A DNA stretch of 64,000 nucleotides, from positions 1 to 64,000 of the forward strand of contig JAVYKX010000002.1 of assembly GCA_038741495.1 (NCBI GenBank). Direction: 5' to 3'. Below, one piece after another: positions 1-8,134 of this stretch. The notes beneath the pieces were generated by a model that worked only from the letters and a program-made list of their open reading frames with translations, was not told the origin of the DNA and did no database searches. The translations under genes and the position numbers were made by a program. Positions within the stretch are counted from its first letter, which is position 1, and every line of letters begins with the position of its first letter. The DNA comes from Thermofilum sp. Its GTDB lineage: Archaea > Thermoproteota > Thermoprotei > Thermofilales > Thermofilaceae.

Positions 1-2
1 AG

Positions 3-626
3 GATATTTCGCCGGAGGCGCTTGGCTTCGCGAAGCTAGTAGAGGAGAGGAAGGTTGCAGACGAGAAAATGGTCTTCGTAGAAGGGTGCCCCAACCCCAA
101 GAGCGTCACCATCCTCGTCAGAGGCGGCGCGGACCACATAGTTGATGAAGCTGAAAGAGCGATTCACGACGCTCTCAGCGTTGTGAGGAACGTTATACGC
201 GAGCCTGCCGTCGTTGCAGGAGGTGGCGCTGTCGAGATGGAGGTTGCGATGAAGCTGAGAGAGTTTGCGAGAACGCTGCCGAGCAAAGAGCAGCTGGCCG
301 TGCTCCGGTACGCGGAAGCTGTCGAAAGCGTAGTATCAATACTTGCCCAGAACGCTGGCGCGGAGCCCATCGACATCCTCACCGAGCTCCGAAGGCTACA
401 CGCCAAGGGTGAAAAGTGGAGCGGAATTAACAGCTACACAGCTAAGGTTGAGAACATGTGGAATGCTAACGTCCTAGAGCCGGCTCTCGTCAAGAAGCAG
501 GTGTTTAAGTCAGCAACAGAGGCAGCAATAATGATCCTAAGGATCGACGACGTGATCGCCGCTCAGCCGCCAAAGTCGAAGGGTAAGAAGGAGGAAAAAG
601 AGGAGAAAACTCCCGAGTTTGACTAG
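3..626 (+). CDS. thsA: Thermosome (group II chaperonin) subunit, C-terminal part
   Basis: This is the 3' end of a chaperonin subunit gene that begins before the window; the reading frame is open from base 3. Thermosome subunits form double-ring ATP-driven folding chambers in the cytosol. The visible part covers the end of the apical domain (MVFVEGC), the returning intermediate and equatorial segments with VVAGGGAVEME, and the equatorial end with AKVENMWNANVLEP. The tail is charged and low-complexity (KGKKEEKEEK), unlike the Met/Gly-rich tails of some thermosomes. Which paralog (alpha or beta) it is cannot be told from this part. Confidence 0.95.
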   Translation, partial: DISPEALGFAKLVEERKVADEKMVFVEGCPNPKSVTILVRGGADHIVDEAERAIHDALSVVRNVIREPAVVAGGGAVEMEVAMKLREFARTLPSKEQLAVLRYAEAVESVVSILAQNAGAEPIDILTELRRLHAKGEKWSGINSYTAKVENMWNANVLEPALVKKQVFKSATEAAIMILRIDDVIAAQPPKSKGKKEEKEEKTPEFD

Positions 627-643
627 AGCTGTTAGATAAAAAC

Positions 644-653
644 TTTTTATATA
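644..653 (+). promoter_or_regulatory. TATA box of rpoK
   Basis: TTTTTATATA lies 29-38 bases before the rpoK ATG at 682. With the usual archaeal spacing of about 26 bases from box centre to start, the transcript would begin near 675, leaving only a few untranslated bases. Confidence 0.7.
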
Positions 654-681
654 CCGTTTAGCTCCCTCTTTCTCTGTTCTT

Positions 682-957
682 ATGACGGCAGAGCAGAGTG
701 CTCACGAGGAGAAAATCAAAATTGAAATCGGACCACCTTGGCTAACCAGGTACGAGAAAGCGAGGATAATAGGGATAAGAGCGTTGCAGATCGCGCTTGG
801 GGCACCAGTCCTAGTTAAAGCAGAGAGAGGGAGCAGTCCTGTAGAAATAGCTGAGAAAGAGCTTAGAGAGGGGGTACTCCCAATAATCATCGTACGCTGG
901 ACTCCTAGCGGGCGGTACCAGGAGATACCGCTCAAGTACTTGAGAATGCAGCCTTAG
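682..957 (+). CDS. rpoK: DNA-directed RNA polymerase subunit K (Rpb6 homolog)
   Basis: Small assembly subunit of archaeal RNA polymerase that helps latch the largest subunit. The 91-residue product has the family core TRYEKARIIGIRALQIALGAP, followed by the IVRWTPSGRYQEIPL beta strand that ends archaeal RpoK. Length is at the short archaeal end, with a small acidic N-terminal tail. It has its own TATA box. Its stop codon overlaps by four bases the stop of the convergent small gene at 954-1295. Confidence 0.95.
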   Translation: MTAEQSAHEEKIKIEIGPPWLTRYEKARIIGIRALQIALGAPVLVKAERGSSPVEIAEKELREGVLPIIIVRWTPSGRYQEIPLKYLRMQP

Positions 958-1295
958 CTTTCCTTTCCGACTCCTATTTTACCGGTTTTAACCTCTACTT
1001 CAAACACGTCTCCTATGCTCGGCCTCTCGAGCAGTTTATCCCACTCGTCCTCCGTTAAGATTAAAGTCAACCTAGGTAGGCGGTAAGAACCTTGACTCAT
1101 GCCCGGCAGCATTCTAAAGATCTGGCTAAGGACCGGCACGAGCTCTCTCGACAGCTCGCTTTCCTCTCTCTGGATTACTACGGGGCCGGGGAGCTCGCGC
1201 TCCTCGCTCAGCTCTATTCTCACGAGCTTCTCGCCTGTGGGTGAGTCTATGAGAGATATGTTCGTAACCCTTGCTCTGAATACTACTGCTGACAT
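954..1295 (-). CDS. Conserved small protein, possibly arcadin-1-like
   Basis: I do not firmly recognise this protein of 113 residues. It looks like a small all-beta plus helix fold: an N-terminal FRARVTNISLIDSPTGE strand pair, a helix LSRELVPVLSQIFRML, then PRLTLILTEDEWDKL and a closing IGDVFEVEVKTGKI strand. That pattern recalls the arcadin-1 family linked to crenactin in Thermoproteales, but this is a weak memory-based match and no actin gene is nearby. I chose ATG 1295 over 1313 because AGAGGGG sits just before it and a TATA-like CATATTTATC at about 1320-1329 would start the transcript close to it. Confidence 0.6.
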   Translation of the reverse strand: MSAVVFRARVTNISLIDSPTGEKLVRIELSEERELPGPVVIQREESELSRELVPVLSQIFRMLPGMSQGSYRLPRLTLILTEDEWDKLLERPSIGDVFEVEVKTGKIGVGKES

Positions 1296-1402
1296 TACCC
1301 CTCTTGCCGACATCCGGCTGATAAATATGCTTGCGTTGTACTCTTCAGGAAACTTCGAAGGAATTGTATGGAAAAATTACCATGTAGGAAATAAAATTCT
1401 CG

Positions 1403-1502
1403 TGGAGCCCCGGCCGGGATTCGAACCCGGGACCTCCGGCTATCTTAGGAATTCTCTCACACCCTTACGAGGCCGGCGCTCTACCGGCTGAGCTACCGGG
1501 GC
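1403..1502 (-). tRNA. tRNA-Thr (anticodon CGT), one intron
   Basis: Acceptor GCCCCGG pairs with CCGGGGC; D-stem GCTC/GAGC, anticodon stem CCGGC/GCCGG and T-stem CCGGG/CCCGG with loop TTCGAAT are all intact. The anticodon loop is CTCGTA-A, giving anticodon CGT (Thr). A 24-base intron (1442-1465) interrupts the canonical position after base 37. The discriminator is T and CCA is encoded. Exon 1 is 1466-1502 and exon 2 is 1403-1441. Confidence 0.95.
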
Positions 1503-1721
1503 TCTTTAGGAAAGAAAGCCTCATGCTAATTTACTTTTCTCTAACCTACCGCTTCTTTGCGCGTAAGAAAGATAAGGCAAAGCGCCTCAAGGTTCTTAGC
1601 TGACGGACATCGGGTGTTGATGACTGACCTGCCGCCGGAGCTACAGCGATGACGACACAGTTTTTTCGCGGCAGTGAGGGGAAAAAGAAAAATACAAGAA
1701 ACTAGCATCCAGAACGCGGCG
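1503..1721. other. Intergenic stretch between divergent tRNA genes
   Basis: This gap separates tRNA-Thr (minus) from tRNA-Val (plus). It contains an A-rich block (1679-1692) that may serve as the tRNA-Val promoter, and a TTGATGA element followed by a CGATGA element and a T6 run near 1663-1668. The last set resembles C/C' boxes, but no properly spaced D box is present. No gene can be supported. Confidence 0.4.
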
Positions 1722-1813
1722 GGGCCCGTCGTCTAGTGGCAGGATGCCGCCCTCACAAGGTTTGCTCCCGAGAGCGGCGGTGGTCCCGGGTTCGAGTCCC
1801 GGCGGGCCCACCA
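1722..1813 (+). tRNA. tRNA-Val (anticodon CAC), one intron
   Basis: Acceptor GGGCCCG pairs with CGGGCCC; anticodon stem CCGCC/GGCGG, T-stem CCGGG/CCCGG with loop TTCGAGT. The mature loop reads CTCACA-C, so the anticodon is CAC (Val); base 38 is C as in other archaeal Val tRNAs. A 17-base intron (1758-1774) sits after position 37. Discriminator A and an encoded CCA complete the gene. Reading CTC as the anticodon (Glu) would need a C at position 33, so it was rejected. Confidence 0.92.
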
Positions 1814-1927
1814 ATCTTCTTCATCTAGCCTCCTGCAGCGATACAACCTCGGGAGACCTTAAAAGCTGCAGAGAAAAAAGCACGGTAACTTATTCCTTGA
1901 AACAAGCTTCACTTACCAGCAAAAGGG

Positions 1928-1935
1928 TTTTTACC
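1928..1935 (+). promoter_or_regulatory. TATA-like element for RNase P RNA
   Basis: TTTTTACC is centred about 25 bases before the 5' strand of the P1 helix at 1956, which is the expected archaeal promoter spacing. Confidence 0.5.
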
Positions 1936-1955
1936 GGTAGAACCCCTCTAAGGTA

Positions 1956-2253
1956 GGGGGTGGGCCGGCGGGCGGGCTACGGCTCACTTCGGCGACGAAG
2001 TGAGCTGTGGAACCCCCTCACCTCTGCGGCTCCGCGGCGGCGTAAGCCGCTCGGTGAAGAGCCGAGGGTGAGAAGCCCCGGCCACCAGTGGATATGACCC
2101 GGTAAGGGAGATGACGTGGCCGGTGTGCGTGAAAGAAGAATCCCCGCGGAGGAGGGTCAAGCAGCACCGATGAGGTGCCGCAGTGAGGTGCGGGTGGACC
2201 CTTAGACTAATCCCGCCTAGAAACAGAAGAGGGGGTACGACCGGCCCATCCCC
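1956..2253 (+). ncRNA. rnpB: RNase P RNA
   Basis: Catalytic RNA that trims tRNA 5' leaders. The type-A fold is visible. P1 joins the G-rich 5' end (GGGGGTGGGCCGG, from 1956) to ACCGGCCCATCCCC ending at 2253. P2 pairs GGCGGG (1971-1976) with CCCGCC (2212-2217). P3 is the perfect hairpin GCTCACTTCG/CGAAGTGAGC (1982-2005). P4 pairs ACCCCCTC (2012-2019) with GAGGGGGT (2229-2236). The universal AGA..AAT and ACAGAA elements (2204-2229) sit between them. At about 298 bases it is full-length, not the shortened RNA of Pyrobaculum. A T6 run at 2261 follows. Confidence 0.9.
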
Positions 2254-2260
2254 GACAAGA

Positions 2261-2266
2261 TTTTTT
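2261..2266 (+). terminator. T-run after RNase P RNA
   Basis: Six consecutive T bases occur eight bases after the 3' strand of P1, consistent with a simple archaeal T-rich terminator. Confidence 0.5.
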
Positions 2267-2276
2267 ACGAGAGAGG

Positions 2277-3260
2277 ATGGACGACCTTAGAGAATGCATC
2301 ATGTACGAGGTGATTGATCTATTTGCGGGAGCCGGCGGGTTCTCCCGGGGGTTCAAGGAAGAGGGCTTCAGAATTGTAGCAGCTGTAGAGAATATGCCCC
2401 CTGTCGCAGAAACATACGAAGCTAACTTTCCCGAGGCTGCTGTAATTCAGGAAGATATAAAGAACGTGCACTCTCTGGACTTGCTGAGGATAGCTGGACG
2501 GAAACCTGATGTCGTGATCGGAGGACCCCCCTGCGAGGCTTTCTCGCGGGCTAATCCCAGAAGGCGGGAGGACCCCTATGAGAGGCTGTATGATGATCCT
2601 CTCGGCTCGCTGGTTTTGCACTTCATTAGAGTGGTGGGCGATCTCCAGCCTCGGGTTTTTGTAATGGAGAATGTGCCAGGCATAATGGACGATGGTCTTG
2701 ACGGTGTCATTAGAGAAGAGTTCGCCCGCGTAGGTTACGATAGAGTGTACTTCAACGTCCTCCGCGCCGAGGATTACGGCACTCCTTCTCATAGGCTCCG
2801 TGTTTTCATCTCGAACATTCCAATTAGGCCTAAGCGCTCTGGGCGCTACGTGAGGGTGATAGACGCTATCGGAGACCTACCCGAGCCGGACCCCTCCTGC
2901 GAAATACCCAACCATGCTCCAGTACCTCTGAGCGCTAAGAAGCTAAAGCGGGTGGCAAAGCTTAGGTGGGGTGAAAGCCTTGTCCGCTATAGCGGCTATA
3001 GGGGGAGAATTCTAGGAAACATAACTAGGCTGCACCCCTATAGGCTTGCGCCGACAGTCATGGGCTCCTCCAGGTTTGTTCACCCCTTCGAGAACAGGCT
3101 CCTAACAGTACGCGAGCAGGCAAGGCTCATGGGCTTCCCCGATACGCACGTCTTCCTCGGGGGCCGTGACGTGCAGTTCAACGAGGTGGGTGAGGCTGTT
3201 CCTGTGCCTCTAGCTCGAGCAATCGCGAGGGTTGTGAAAGAGTACCTTGCAAGCAGCTAA
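2277..3260 (+). CDS. DNA (cytosine-5-)-methyltransferase, Dcm family
   Basis: Transfers a methyl group from S-adenosylmethionine to C5 of cytosine in DNA. Motif I (DLFAGAGGFSRGF) lies near the N-terminus, motif IV GGPPCEAFS carries the catalytic Pro-Cys, motif VI is ENVPG, and the C-terminal VREQARLMGFPD is motif IX/X. The target-recognition region is short, in keeping with 319-327 residues. GGPPC is followed by E where Q is usual. ATG 2277 is preceded by GAGAGG; ATG 2301 (MYEVIDLF) is a credible shorter start. No endonuclease gene lies nearby, so it looks solitary. It follows the RNase P RNA directly. Confidence 0.9.
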   Translation: MDDLRECIMYEVIDLFAGAGGFSRGFKEEGFRIVAAVENMPPVAETYEANFPEAAVIQEDIKNVHSLDLLRIAGRKPDVVIGGPPCEAFSRANPRRREDPYERLYDDPLGSLVLHFIRVVGDLQPRVFVMENVPGIMDDGLDGVIREEFARVGYDRVYFNVLRAEDYGTPSHRLRVFISNIPIRPKRSGRYVRVIDAIGDLPEPDPSCEIPNHAPVPLSAKKLKRVAKLRWGESLVRYSGYRGRILGNITRLHPYRLAPTVMGSSRFVHPFENRLLTVREQARLMGFPDTHVFLGGRDVQFNEVGEAVPVPLARAIARVVKEYLASS

Positions 3261-3314
3261 GCAAGGCTTTTAAACACGAGTGCTAAGCTTGGCTGCTATC
3301 GAGGTGTGTAGAAG

Positions 3315-3587
3315 ATGACAGATGTGTTTTCCGGCCTCTCCGGCAGTTCCGAGGAAGAAATGTTGCAGGTCAACGCGATAGACCTGCTCTCAGAATCGAT
3401 AGGCAAGAGCGTGCTTGTCAGGCTAAAAGGTGGCCGCGAGCTGAGAGGGACTTTAAAGGGGTACGACTACCATCTGAACCTGGTGTTAGAGAATGCTGAA
3501 GAAACCAAGGGCTCGAAAACCCGACAGCTCGGAACAATCGTGATTCGCGGCGACAATATAGTACTCATAAGCCCTGGCCCAGAGTAG
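3315..3587 (+). CDS. LSm/Sm-like archaeal protein
   Basis: Ring-forming RNA-binding protein of the SmAP family. The Sm1 motif ([19 protein letters not shown], about residues 40-58) and Sm2 motif ([11 protein letters not shown], about 75-85) are both clear. An N-terminal extension rich in Ser and Glu precedes the Sm fold, and ATG 3360 would remove most of it. The gene is followed after 10 bases by eL37, a linkage that is common in archaea and suggests a joint mRNA. A TATA-like CTTTTAAAC occurs near 3267. Confidence 0.92.
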   Translation: MTDVFSGLSGSSEEEMLQVNAIDLLSESIGKSVLVRLKGGRELRGTLKGYDYHLNLVLENAEETKGSKTRQLGTIVIRGDNIVLISPGPE

Positions 3588-3597
3588 GTGGTACTTT

Positions 3598-3795
3598 ATG
3601 GTCAAGGGTACAACGAGCTTTGGAAAGAGGGGTAGAGGAATAACGCACATACGATGCAGAAGGTGCGGCCGTCACAGCTACAATGTAAGGAAAGGCTACT
3701 GCGCCCACTGCGGCTTCGGCCGCTCCAGGAGAATACGAAAATATACTTGGCAGAACAAGAAACCAGTCACGCGGGTGCGACTACCGAGTAAGTAG
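3598..3795 (+). CDS. rpl37e: Ribosomal protein eL37
   Basis: Zinc-binding large-subunit ribosomal protein. Residues C20, C23, C35 and C38 form the zinc ribbon, with the basic [12 protein letters not shown] start and [11 protein letters not shown] characteristic of the family. Length (65) is normal. It sits directly after the LSm gene, and its last 15 bases overlap the 3' end of the convergent SPOUT-like gene. Confidence 0.96.
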   Translation: MVKGTTSFGKRGRGITHIRCRRCGRHSYNVRKGYCAHCGFGRSRRIRKYTWQNKKPVTRVRLPSK

Positions 3796-4275
3796 GTTCC
3801 TGACCAAGTACATCGCTATCACGGCGAGTGCTGTCGGTCCGACATCCTGCTCGATACCGTCCACGTAGACCTGTTCCCCTAGAGCAGCTTCCCTTGCCGA
3901 AAGACCTGGTTCGGTCCCCCCAAACACGAGGAGAACGCGGCTCACGTTTCCTGAGGCAAGCTCCTTGAATCTCTGGGTCAATGGTTTATCGGAGAACCTC
4001 CTCTGAAGGACGAGAACCAGTGAATCCGCTTTCAAAACTTCTGCAGCATCCTCTAAGTCAGGTAGTACGAGAAGGCTTTTCCCCTCTCTCAGTGCCACTT
4101 TCTGCGCTTCAGGCACTCCAACTTGCGCTGCCGCTCCCGCAGGTTTCGTAACGACGAAGACCGGGAATCCCAGCCCGTACGCTGCTCTAGCGATCTCGAC
4201 AACCCGCTGAGGGCTGTTCACGTTGTGCAGCACCGGTAAGACTTCTAGCCTCACCACGCTTCTTACAGGTCTCAA
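3781..4275 (-). CDS. SPOUT-superfamily-like archaeal protein (often labelled RecB-like)
   Basis: A 164-residue protein of a family conserved in crenarchaea and usually labelled RecB-like nuclease. The sequence itself looks like a SPOUT (knotted) methyltransferase fold: [20 protein letters not shown] at the start, a middle strand with VLQRR, and C-terminal [12 protein letters not shown] plus [13 protein letters not shown], which match the SAM-binding knot pattern. No RecB nuclease motif is seen. The substrate is unknown; RNA is the likely class given its neighbours. The gene is convergent with eL37 and divergent from aIF2-beta. Confidence 0.7.
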   Translation of the reverse strand: MRPVRSVVRLEVLPVLHNVNSPQRVVEIARAAYGLGFPVFVVTKPAGAAAQVGVPEAQKVALREGKSLLVLPDLEDAAEVLKADSLVLVLQRRFSDKPLTQRFKELASGNVSRVLLVFGGTEPGLSAREAALGEQVYVDGIEQDVGPTALAVIAMYLVRNLLTR

Positions 4276-4359
4276 CTCAGCAGAAATAAGTTACCCTGGC
4301 TGTGCACCGATGCGCCACTGTAAAGGCTTTAATAGCCGTGTGCTTCACAACCAGGAAAG

Positions 4360-4797
4360 GTGCTGCGAGTGACTGAGGCGAATTTTCCAAAGTACGAAGA
4401 GCTCCTTGAGAGAGCTTACAGGTTACTTCCCGAGAGGCGTGCAGGTACAGGAGAGAGATTTACGATGCCGAAGTTCGAGGTCTCGGTCACCGGGAGGAAG
4501 ACATTCATACTGAACTTTTCGCAAGTTTGCGACTTTCTCAACCGCGATCCACGTCTCCTGAACAGGTACATTTTGAAGGAAATAGCTCTTCCGGGTTCCG
4601 TCGAGGGGCACACAGCGGTGATACAGGGAGAGGTGAGACCTCAGCTTCTAAACAAGCTTCTCGAGAGGTTCGTCAGAGAGTACGTTATCTGCCCTGTTTG
4701 CGGCAGCCCTGACACACAACTGCAGAAGGGCCAGCGGGGAGTGTTTCTAATGCGCTGCATGGCTTGCGGTGCAGTCACGCCCGTCAAGAGCTTCTAG
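4360..4797 (+). CDS. eif2b: Translation initiation factor aIF2 subunit beta
   Basis: One of three subunits of the factor that carries initiator Met-tRNA to the small ribosomal subunit. The product has an N-terminal helix, the central alpha-beta domain with PKFEVSVTGRKTFILNF and FLNRDP, and a C-terminal zinc ribbon with C111, C114, C133 and C136. Length (145) is typical. The start used is GTG 4360; GTG 4369 is possible. A TATA-like GGCTTTAATAG precedes it near 4325. The alpha and gamma subunits are also in this window, each in a different operon. Confidence 0.95.
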   Translation: MLRVTEANFPKYEELLERAYRLLPERRAGTGERFTMPKFEVSVTGRKTFILNFSQVCDFLNRDPRLLNRYILKEIALPGSVEGHTAVIQGEVRPQLLNKLLERFVREYVICPVCGSPDTQLQKGQRGVFLMRCMACGAVTPVKSF

Positions 4798-5062
4798 CAT
4801 GCTTGCCCCACGCCGATGCTCACCACCCATGGTTTTTCAGACCTCTGAGGGGCCGCCTTTGCGGCCTCCACGGTTTGGGCTGCGGGGAGAAATCACCCTC
4901 AGCGGGACCTGATGGCCGGTAACATGGGCCCCGGTGAAAAGAGCGCCGGAGGCAAAGGCCCAAGAGCCGTAAGGCCCGACCCCAGTGATATCTAGCATCT
5001 AATGCACTAGGGAGCAGTAAGTTTATAATCCGTGTAGTGTTAGGGTCTGCGGAGTGGAGAGT
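4798..5062. other. Intergenic stretch with three tandem hairpins
   Basis: Between aIF2-beta and aEF1A there is a GC-rich block without a credible gene. It holds three successive potential hairpins: 4847-4868 (GAGG-gg-CCGC/GCGGCCTC), 4872-4909 (GGT and CTGcGGG pairing with CCCtCAG and ACC) and 4926-4961 (GGGCC-CCGG pairing with CCGG and GGCCC). The aEF1A TATA box lies downstream of them, so they are not part of its leader. I could not assign them to SRP, H/ACA or C/D RNA. Confidence 0.45.
5022..5029 (+). promoter_or_regulatory. TATA box of aEF1A
   Basis: TTTATAAT, 34-41 bases before ATG 5063. The near-palindromic sequence could also drive transcription to the left into the three-hairpin region. 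Confidence 0.7.
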
Positions 5063-6364
5063 ATGTCCCAGAAGAAGCCGCACCTAAACCTGGTAGTAAT
5101 AGGGCACATTGACCACGGTAAGAGCACGCTGATGGGCCGCTTCCTTTACGAGGTCGGAGCTATAGATGCGAGAGTAATTCAGCAGTACGAGGAAGAAGCC
5201 AAAAAGCTGGGCAAAGAATCCTTCAAGTACGCCTGGGTTCTCGACAGATTAAAGGAGGAGCGGGAGAGGGGAATCACCATTGACCTGGGCTTCTACAAGT
5301 TCGAAACTCAGAAGTACTTCTTCACGCTCATAGACGCGCCCGGCCACAGGGACTTCGTGAAGAACATGATAACTGGCGCCAGCCAAGCCGACGTTGCTCT
5401 TCTGGTGGTCTCAGCGAAGGAGGGTGAGTTCGAAGCGGGCATCAGCCCCGCAGGCCAGACTAGGGAGCACGTTTTCCTCGCGAAGACGATGGGCATCGAC
5501 CAGCTCCTCGTAGCTGTAAACAAGATGGACACGGTCAACTACAGCCAGCAGAGGTACGAGGAGATCAAAACCCAGCTCGTAAGGCTCCTCAGGATGGTCG
5601 GTTACAAGCCGGAGGAAACGCTATTCATTCCCACTTCCGCATGGGAGGGCGTAAACGTCAGCAAGAGAAGCCCTGATAAGACTCCGTGGTATAACGGCCC
5701 CTGCCTGTACGAGGCATTCGACAACTTCAAGGAGCCGCCTAGGCCCATCGACAAGCCGCTGCGTATACCGATTCAGGACGTGTACTCGATCAAGGGCGTG
5801 GGCACCGTACCCGTCGGCCGTGTCGAAACCGGTGTGCTCCGAGTAGGAGACAAGGTGATCATTAACCCGCCCAAGGCTGTCGGAGAGGTGAAATCCATCG
5901 AGACGCACCACACACCGCTTCAGGAGGCTATACCCGGCGACAACATAGGTTTCAACGTGAAGGGAGTTGAGAAGAGCCAGATTAGGAGGGGCGACGTGGC
6001 AGGGCCGCCGACCAACCCGCCGACGGTTGTCGACGAGTTTGTTGGAAGAATATTCGTAATCTACCATCCTACTGCGATTGCAGCGGGCTACACCCCGGTG
6101 CTCCACATCCACACGGCGACCGTACCCGTGACCTTCGCTGAGCTCATTCACAAACTCGACCCGCGGACAGGCTCTGTGCAGGAGGAGAACCCGCAGTACA
6201 TCAAGCAAGGTGACTCCGCTGTTGTGAAGTTCAAGCCAAGGAAGCCCGTGGTCGTCGAGAAGTTCTCCGAGCTGCCTCAGCTGGGCCGCTTCGCCATCAG
6301 GGACTCCGGAAGAACAATCGCCGCCGGCATCGTAATCGACGTGAAGAAGGCCGAAGGGTATTAA
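5063..6364 (+). CDS. tuf: Elongation factor 1-alpha (aEF1A)
   Basis: GTPase that delivers aminoacyl-tRNA to the ribosome. The G1 loop GHIDHGKST is at residues 14-22, followed by DAPGHRDF (G3) and NKMD (G4). Domains 2 and 3 follow with [23 protein letters not shown] and the C-terminal [17 protein letters not shown] chose ATG 5063 (MSQKKPHLN) rather than GTG 5054 because GTGGAGAG just before it serves as a ribosome-binding site and because family members begin there. Codon use is strongly biased to C/G-ending codons, as expected of a highly expressed gene. uS10 follows with its own TATA box. Confidence 0.98.
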   Translation: MSQKKPHLNLVVIGHIDHGKSTLMGRFLYEVGAIDARVIQQYEEEAKKLGKESFKYAWVLDRLKEERERGITIDLGFYKFETQKYFFTLIDAPGHRDFVKNMITGASQADVALLVVSAKEGEFEAGISPAGQTREHVFLAKTMGIDQLLVAVNKMDTVNYSQQRYEEIKTQLVRLLRMVGYKPEETLFIPTSAWEGVNVSKRSPDKTPWYNGPCLYEAFDNFKEPPRPIDKPLRIPIQDVYSIKGVGTVPVGRVETGVLRVGDKVIINPPKAVGEVKSIETHHTPLQEAIPGDNIGFNVKGVEKSQIRRGDVAGPPTNPPTVVDEFVGRIFVIYHPTAIAAGYTPVLHIHTATVPVTFAELIHKLDPRTGSVQEENPQYIKQGDSAVVKFKPRKPVVVEKFSELPQLGRFAIRDSGRTIAAGIVIDVKKAEGY

Positions 6365-6392
6365 GGGAAACCGAAGCATTCTCTCGCGGAAG

Positions 6393-6400
6393 TTTTTAAT
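6393..6400 (+). promoter_or_regulatory. TATA box of uS10
   Basis: TTTTTAAT, 31-38 bases before the uS10 ATG. Confidence 0.65.
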
Positions 6401-6430
6401 ACCCCTTTTCTTGCTCGCAGAGGGGCATCC

Positions 6431-6739
6431 ATGCCGGGTAAGATCAGGATCAAGCTCACGAGTACTTCAATAGAGGACCTTAACACAGTTTGTGAAGAGA
6501 TAAAGGAGATAGCGAGACGCACAGGCGTTAATATGAAGGGGCCTATCCCCCTACCTGTTGAAAGACTGAAGGTGGTTACCAGGAGAGCACCTTCCGGCCA
6601 GGGCTACGAGACCTTCGACCGGTTCGAGCTTAGAATCCATAAGCGCCTAATAGACATGGACGCGGACGAGAGGGCTACACGGTTGCTCATGAGGACAAGG
6701 GTGCCTCCCACAGTCCGGATAGAGATAAAGGTTGTCTAG
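6431..6739 (+). CDS. rps10: Ribosomal protein uS10
   Basis: Small-subunit protein of the 30S head. The 102-residue product has the uS10 core: [33 protein letters not shown], the [16 protein letters not shown] loop and a closing [10 protein letters not shown] strand. Its place after aEF1A is the common archaeal order (EF1A-S10). Confidence 0.97.
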   Translation: MPGKIRIKLTSTSIEDLNTVCEEIKEIARRTGVNMKGPIPLPVERLKVVTRRAPSGQGYETFDRFELRIHKRLIDMDADERATRLLMRTRVPPTVRIEIKVV

Positions 6740-6975
6740 AGTACACAGAACACTCCTTGCAATTGCTGCAGCCCTTTCTACGTTTCTCAACGCTCTGAAC
6801 CGCTGGAAGCTGCACTTCTCCTCTTTTCGAGTTCACTCTAGGTAAGGAAGCCTCAGCAGACACTGTACCGCGCAGAACAACGTTCCTACCTGCATTACAG
6901 CGCGGCAATTTCGAGGAAAAACACACTACTCGCGAAGAGAGAGCGCCATCTTCAGCAAGGAGAAAACTCTAAGCT

Positions 6976-7085
<110 letters not shown>

Positions 7086-7171
7086 TTCGCCAGGCTTGAC
7101 AGGGGACGGTAGCCCTATAAGCTTTTTCCTCTAGAGCGCGCGAGCTCGCTGCGGAAGGTTTATCGCTTAAA

Positions 7172-8011
7172 GTGCCTTTCTATCCTGTGAAGTTGAGAGA
7201 GGTTGCACGGCTGATACGAGCCGAGCACGGTGTTATGGTCAGCATAGCTGTCTTAGCTGGTTACCTGGCCTCTGGAGGGAAAAGCCTCTTAGGAGCTCTT
7301 ATCGCGTGCATAGCAACCTTTTTCATAGAGGCAGCTTTATTCGCCACCAACGATATATTTAACCTTGAGGAGGACCGGCTAAACAGGCCGAACAGGCCGC
7401 TGGTTCAGGGTACAGTAACCTTAAGGGAGGCTTGGAGCATAACAATCCTGAGCGCAATTCTGGGCATTATTCTTTCGGCTCTTCTGGGAACGTTTCCTTT
7501 CGTGCTAGCCTGCGCGGCTCTCGCGCTCGGACTCCTCTACAACTACTATCTGAAGCGCACAGCCTTCTTCGGAAACCTCATAGTAGCGGCTCTAACATCT
7601 CTCTCCTTTATGTACGGAGCTTTCTGCGCAACTACCAGCCCTCCAGCTAGAATCGCGGTTTTCACACTGATAGCCTTCGCAGCAAACCTAGGCAGAGAGA
7701 TAATTAAGGGTATAAGGGATCTGGAAGGGGATATGCGTGCAGGAATCTGTACGCTTCCCTGCGAAATCGGTGTCGCCCCCTCCGCGGCAGTTTCCTCGGC
7801 GTTCATTTTTTCGGCGGTTGCACTAAGCATTGCAGCAGCAAGGTACTTTACGCCAATCTACCTGGCGTTGATCATCGCGACCGATTTAATTTTTGCATAT
7901 GCTGCTCTGACTGTCCTCTTAAAGCCTGTAGAGAACGCGGAAAGAGCCCGAAATTTAACACTGATTGGAATGCTTCTCGCAATACTCGCACTCCTGCTGT
8001 CGAGCCTCTAG
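7172..8011 (+). CDS. Digeranylgeranylglyceryl phosphate synthase (UbiA family)
   Basis: Membrane prenyltransferase that adds the second geranylgeranyl chain in archaeal ether-lipid synthesis. The first Asp-rich motif is N60-D61...D68 (NDIFNLEEDRLNRPNRP) and the second is RDLEGD at residues 182-187; both bind Mg-pyrophosphate. Eight or nine hydrophobic segments fill the rest of the 279 residues. The start is GTG 7172. The gene for the preceding enzyme, GGGP synthase, is at the other end of this window. Other UbiA proteins (for example heme O synthase) lack this exact NDxxNxxxDR pattern, so the call is fairly secure. Confidence 0.9.
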   Translation: MPFYPVKLREVARLIRAEHGVMVSIAVLAGYLASGGKSLLGALIACIATFFIEAALFATNDIFNLEEDRLNRPNRPLVQGTVTLREAWSITILSAILGIILSALLGTFPFVLACAALALGLLYNYYLKRTAFFGNLIVAALTSLSFMYGAFCATTSPPARIAVFTLIAFAANLGREIIKGIRDLEGDMRAGICTLPCEIGVAPSAAVSSAFIFSAVALSIAAARYFTPIYLALIIATDLIFAYAALTVLLKPVENAERARNLTLIGMLLAILALLLSSL

Positions 8012-8134
8012 TTAGTCCACACCTGCGCTGAACCCCCTCCGTGTTTTCCCACCTTACCGTAGCTGCAAGTTGAAAGCTGCTCCAGGGTTCCAAAACTTCG
8101 CATCCCCACTGCTTAGCTTGGCGAGAAAGAGCTT

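Noticed and set aside
1606-1668. C/D-box-like elements (TTGATGA then CGATGA) followed by a T6 run
   Set aside because: The only CTGA follows the first C-like box directly, leaving no guide, and no D box follows the second. The signal is too weak to call an RNA.
1744-1956. 70-residue frame starting inside tRNA-Val
   Set aside because: It reads through the tRNA and the promoter region of RNase P RNA.
4798-5062. SRP (7S) RNA in the three-hairpin region
   Set aside because: None of the conserved SRP elements (GNAR helix-8 loop, UGUAA Alu motif) was found on either strand.
5621-6379. 252-residue open frame antisense to aEF1A
   Set aside because: A shadow produced by the biased codon use of aEF1A; it has no domain, no promoter and His/Arg/Leu-rich composition typical of antisense frames.
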